A DNA stretch of 64,000 nucleotides from Lederbergia citrisecunda (lineage in GTDB: Bacteria; Bacillota; Bacilli; Bacillales; Bacillaceae_C). Where the stretch lies: positions 3,284,511-3,348,510 of the forward strand of contig NZ_JAGYPJ010000001.1 in the NCBI RefSeq assembly GCF_018343695.1. The letters are read 5' to 3'. Position numbers and translations under genes: made by a program. This document shows positions 62,611 to 64,000 of this stretch, one piece after another. The number at the start of each line of letters is the position of its first letter. Position 1 is the stretch's first letter. The notes beneath the pieces are model-generated. The model was given only the letters and a program-made list of their open reading frames with translations, made no database searches and was not told where the DNA came from.

Positions 62611-63930
62611 ATGAAAAAATTATCTTTATTGTTATTGGTCATGATGGTGAGTGTGTTCGTTGCCGCTTGTGGCAATAGTACAAAGGAAGGCGATACTTCA
62701 AATAGTAAAGCAGCAGAAACTGAAAAAGCTCCTGCAGAGCCGGTAGAAGTTGTATTTTGGCATGCCATGAGTGATACGCACGAAAAATGGTTAGAAGATG
62801 CTACTGCAAAATTTAATGCAGAGCATGATAACATTACTGTAAAATTAGTGAACCAAGGTAGCTACGGTGATTTGTCACAAAAATTATTGGCTGCAGCGAA
62901 AGCAAAAGCGTCACCAACAATCGCACAAGCTTATGCGGAATGGATGACGGATTATAATCAAAATAATCTTTTAGTTGACTTAGCTCCAATGATTAAAGGA
63001 GAAAACGGCTTCCCTGCGGACCAAAGCTATGAGGATATTAGCGAAGTTTTCCGTAACGACAATACGTTTGGCGATAAAATCTTAGGATTACCATTTAATA
63101 AATCATCACGCGTACTTTTCTACAATAAAAAGTACTTTGAGGATAACGGCTTAACACCTCCTACAACATGGGAAGAATTAGCTGCTGATGCGAAAGCATT
63201 AACAAAAGAAATCGATGGTAAAAAAGTAGTTGGAATGGGCTTTGAAAATGGAATGGGTTCTGAATTTAGTATGTGGGTTGAACAAGCAGGCGGAGAATTT
63301 GTAGATGAACAACAAGGAAAAGTTTTATTTAATACAGATGCAGGATTAGATGCTTTAACATTTATCAACAATATGATTAAAGATGGCTCTGCTCGTATGG
63401 CTGGAGAAGATGGTTACATGTCTGGTCCTTTCACGAGAGGTGACGTTGCTATGTACATTGGTTCAAGTGCAGGTATTGCATATGTAGCTAAAGATGCAGG
63501 AGATATGCAATGGTCAACAACTCCACTACCAAAAGGCGCTAAACAAGCAGCTCCTTTCCAAGGAACAAATATTACGATGTTTGCAAATAGCACAGAAGCA
63601 CAACAAGCAGCAGCATTTGAATACATGAAATATCTTATTACACCTGAAAATACAGTAGATTGGGCAAAAACAACAGGTTACCTTCCAGTCCGTACATCCG
63701 CTCAACAAGGTTCAGATTGGACTTCATTCATTGCAGAAAATGAGCCATATCAAGCTGGTAATACTCAATACGCATATGGATTTATTGATGTTCGTTTACC
63801 TGGATCCTTTGCAATGAAAAATGCAATGCAAGCAGAATTAGATAAAATGTTATATGAGAACGCAACGCCAGCAGAAGCGTTAGAAGCAATGACTATAAAA
63901 GCTCAAGAAGCATTGGATCAAGCTAAATGA
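62611..63930 (+). CDS. ABC importer substrate-binding lipoprotein (UgpB-like)
   Basis: 439 residues. Lipoprotein signal MKKLSLLLLVMMVSVFVAAC with lipobox VAAC (Cys20 acylated). The mature part is a cluster-B/D binding protein: EVVFWHAMSDTHEKWLEDAT, VNQGSYGDLSQKLL and IAQAYAEWM match UgpB-type glycerol-3-phosphate or sugar-binding proteins, and KILGLPFNKSSRVLFYNKKYF the hinge region. The ligand (glycerol 3-phosphate, glycerophosphodiester or oligosaccharide) cannot be read with certainty, but the UgpB pattern favours a phosphate-ester ligand. GGGAG before the start. Its stop overlaps the next start. Confidence 0.9.
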   Translation: MKKLSLLLLVMMVSVFVAACGNSTKEGDTSNSKAAETEKAPAEPVEVVFWHAMSDTHEKWLEDATAKFNAEHDNITVKLVNQGSYGDLSQKLLAAAKAKASPTIAQAYAEWMTDYNQNNLLVDLAPMIKGENGFPADQSYEDISEVFRNDNTFGDKILGLPFNKSSRVLFYNKKYFEDNGLTPPTTWEELAADAKALTKEIDGKKVVGMGFENGMGSEFSMWVEQAGGEFVDEQQGKVLFNTDAGLDALTFINNMIKDGSARMAGEDGYMSGPFTRGDVAMYIGSSAGIAYVAKDAGDMQWSTTPLPKGAKQAAPFQGTNITMFANSTEAQQAAAFEYMKYLITPENTVDWAKTTGYLPVRTSAQQGSDWTSFIAENEPYQAGNTQYAYGFIDVRLPGSFAMKNAMQAELDKMLYENATPAEALEAMTIKAQEALDQAK

Positions 63931-64000
63931 TGATAGAAAATACAATCGAAAATAGTGCTACTACCATTCAGTTTTATGCTGGCTTAAAAACAATTGGAGG
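63930..64000 (+). CDS. Start of a probable MBL-fold hydrolase, cut by the window edge
   Basis: ATG at 63930 overlaps the TGA of the binding-protein gene (ATGATG arrangement). The 23 visible residues, with TIQFYAGLKTIGG, resemble the first strand of a metallo-beta-lactamase-fold hydrolase (xxQFxGGLxTIGGN). If so it may act on the phosphate ester imported by the transporter. Only the first strand is visible, so this stays tentative. Confidence 0.45.
   Translation, partial: MIENTIENSATTIQFYAGLKTIG

Overview
The window looks like chromosomal DNA from a low-GC, endospore-forming Bacillota of the Bacillaceae type. The evidence is strong GGAGG ribosome sites with frequent TTG and GTG starts, a bacillithiol-system gene (ytxJ), a PyrR-type attenuator in front of codBA, a KinB-like orphan sensor kinase, and Bacillus-type dispersed repeats. 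I cannot name the species. I see no rRNA, tRNA, CRISPR array, prophage or intact insertion sequence.

Layout, left part (1-13 kb): the end of a glucose/sorbosone dehydrogenase-like gene, ynfA, a DUF899 relic, a two-gene carboxynorspermidine operon (dehydrogenase plus nspC) behind a hairpin, a small zinc-ribbon protein, a membrane protein, a membrane-anchored GH3 glycosidase with an extra N-terminal domain, and the NAD operon nadB-nadC-nadA.

Middle (13-34 kb): a 36-residue basic protein, two DJ-1/PfpI proteins, VOC proteins, a BtrH-like protein, two serine hydrolases, an acyltransferase, an ABC-2 exporter, CPBP proteases (one intact, one dead), a GGDEF cyclase, ytxJ with a frameshifted coupled partner, a GNAT, an L,D-transpeptidase, a BlaI/BlaR1-type repressor-protease pair with two dyads, and a WYL regulator divergent from a GyrI-like protein and an unrecognised partner.

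Right part (34-64 kb): a TetR regulator divergent from two short-chain dehydrogenases, a coiled-coil protein paired with a membrane-anchored NodB deacetylase, an orphan histidine kinase, codBA under a PyrR attenuator, two convergent secreted Ig-repeat proteins separated by a repeat hairpin and a MITE-like element, a DUF4317 protein, a six-bladed-propeller-like protein, an M20 amidohydrolase beside a dead partial copy, a decayed EamA transporter, a membrane protein/XRE regulator/DUF4386 set, an RND exporter, and a Ugp-like ABC importer operon running off the right edge.

The two most unusual themes are: (1) a dispersed intergenic repeat with the core ACGGTTCACCGT and CCTCATTTA / TAAATGAGG arms, present in six copies between 28.5 and 54.2 kb, all on the same strand; and (2) a high density of relics (about a dozen), including a mosaic of two unrelated gene fragments in one frame. 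The coiled-coil/deacetylase pair is the best candidate for an undescribed small system. No clearly new defence or mobile system is visible.
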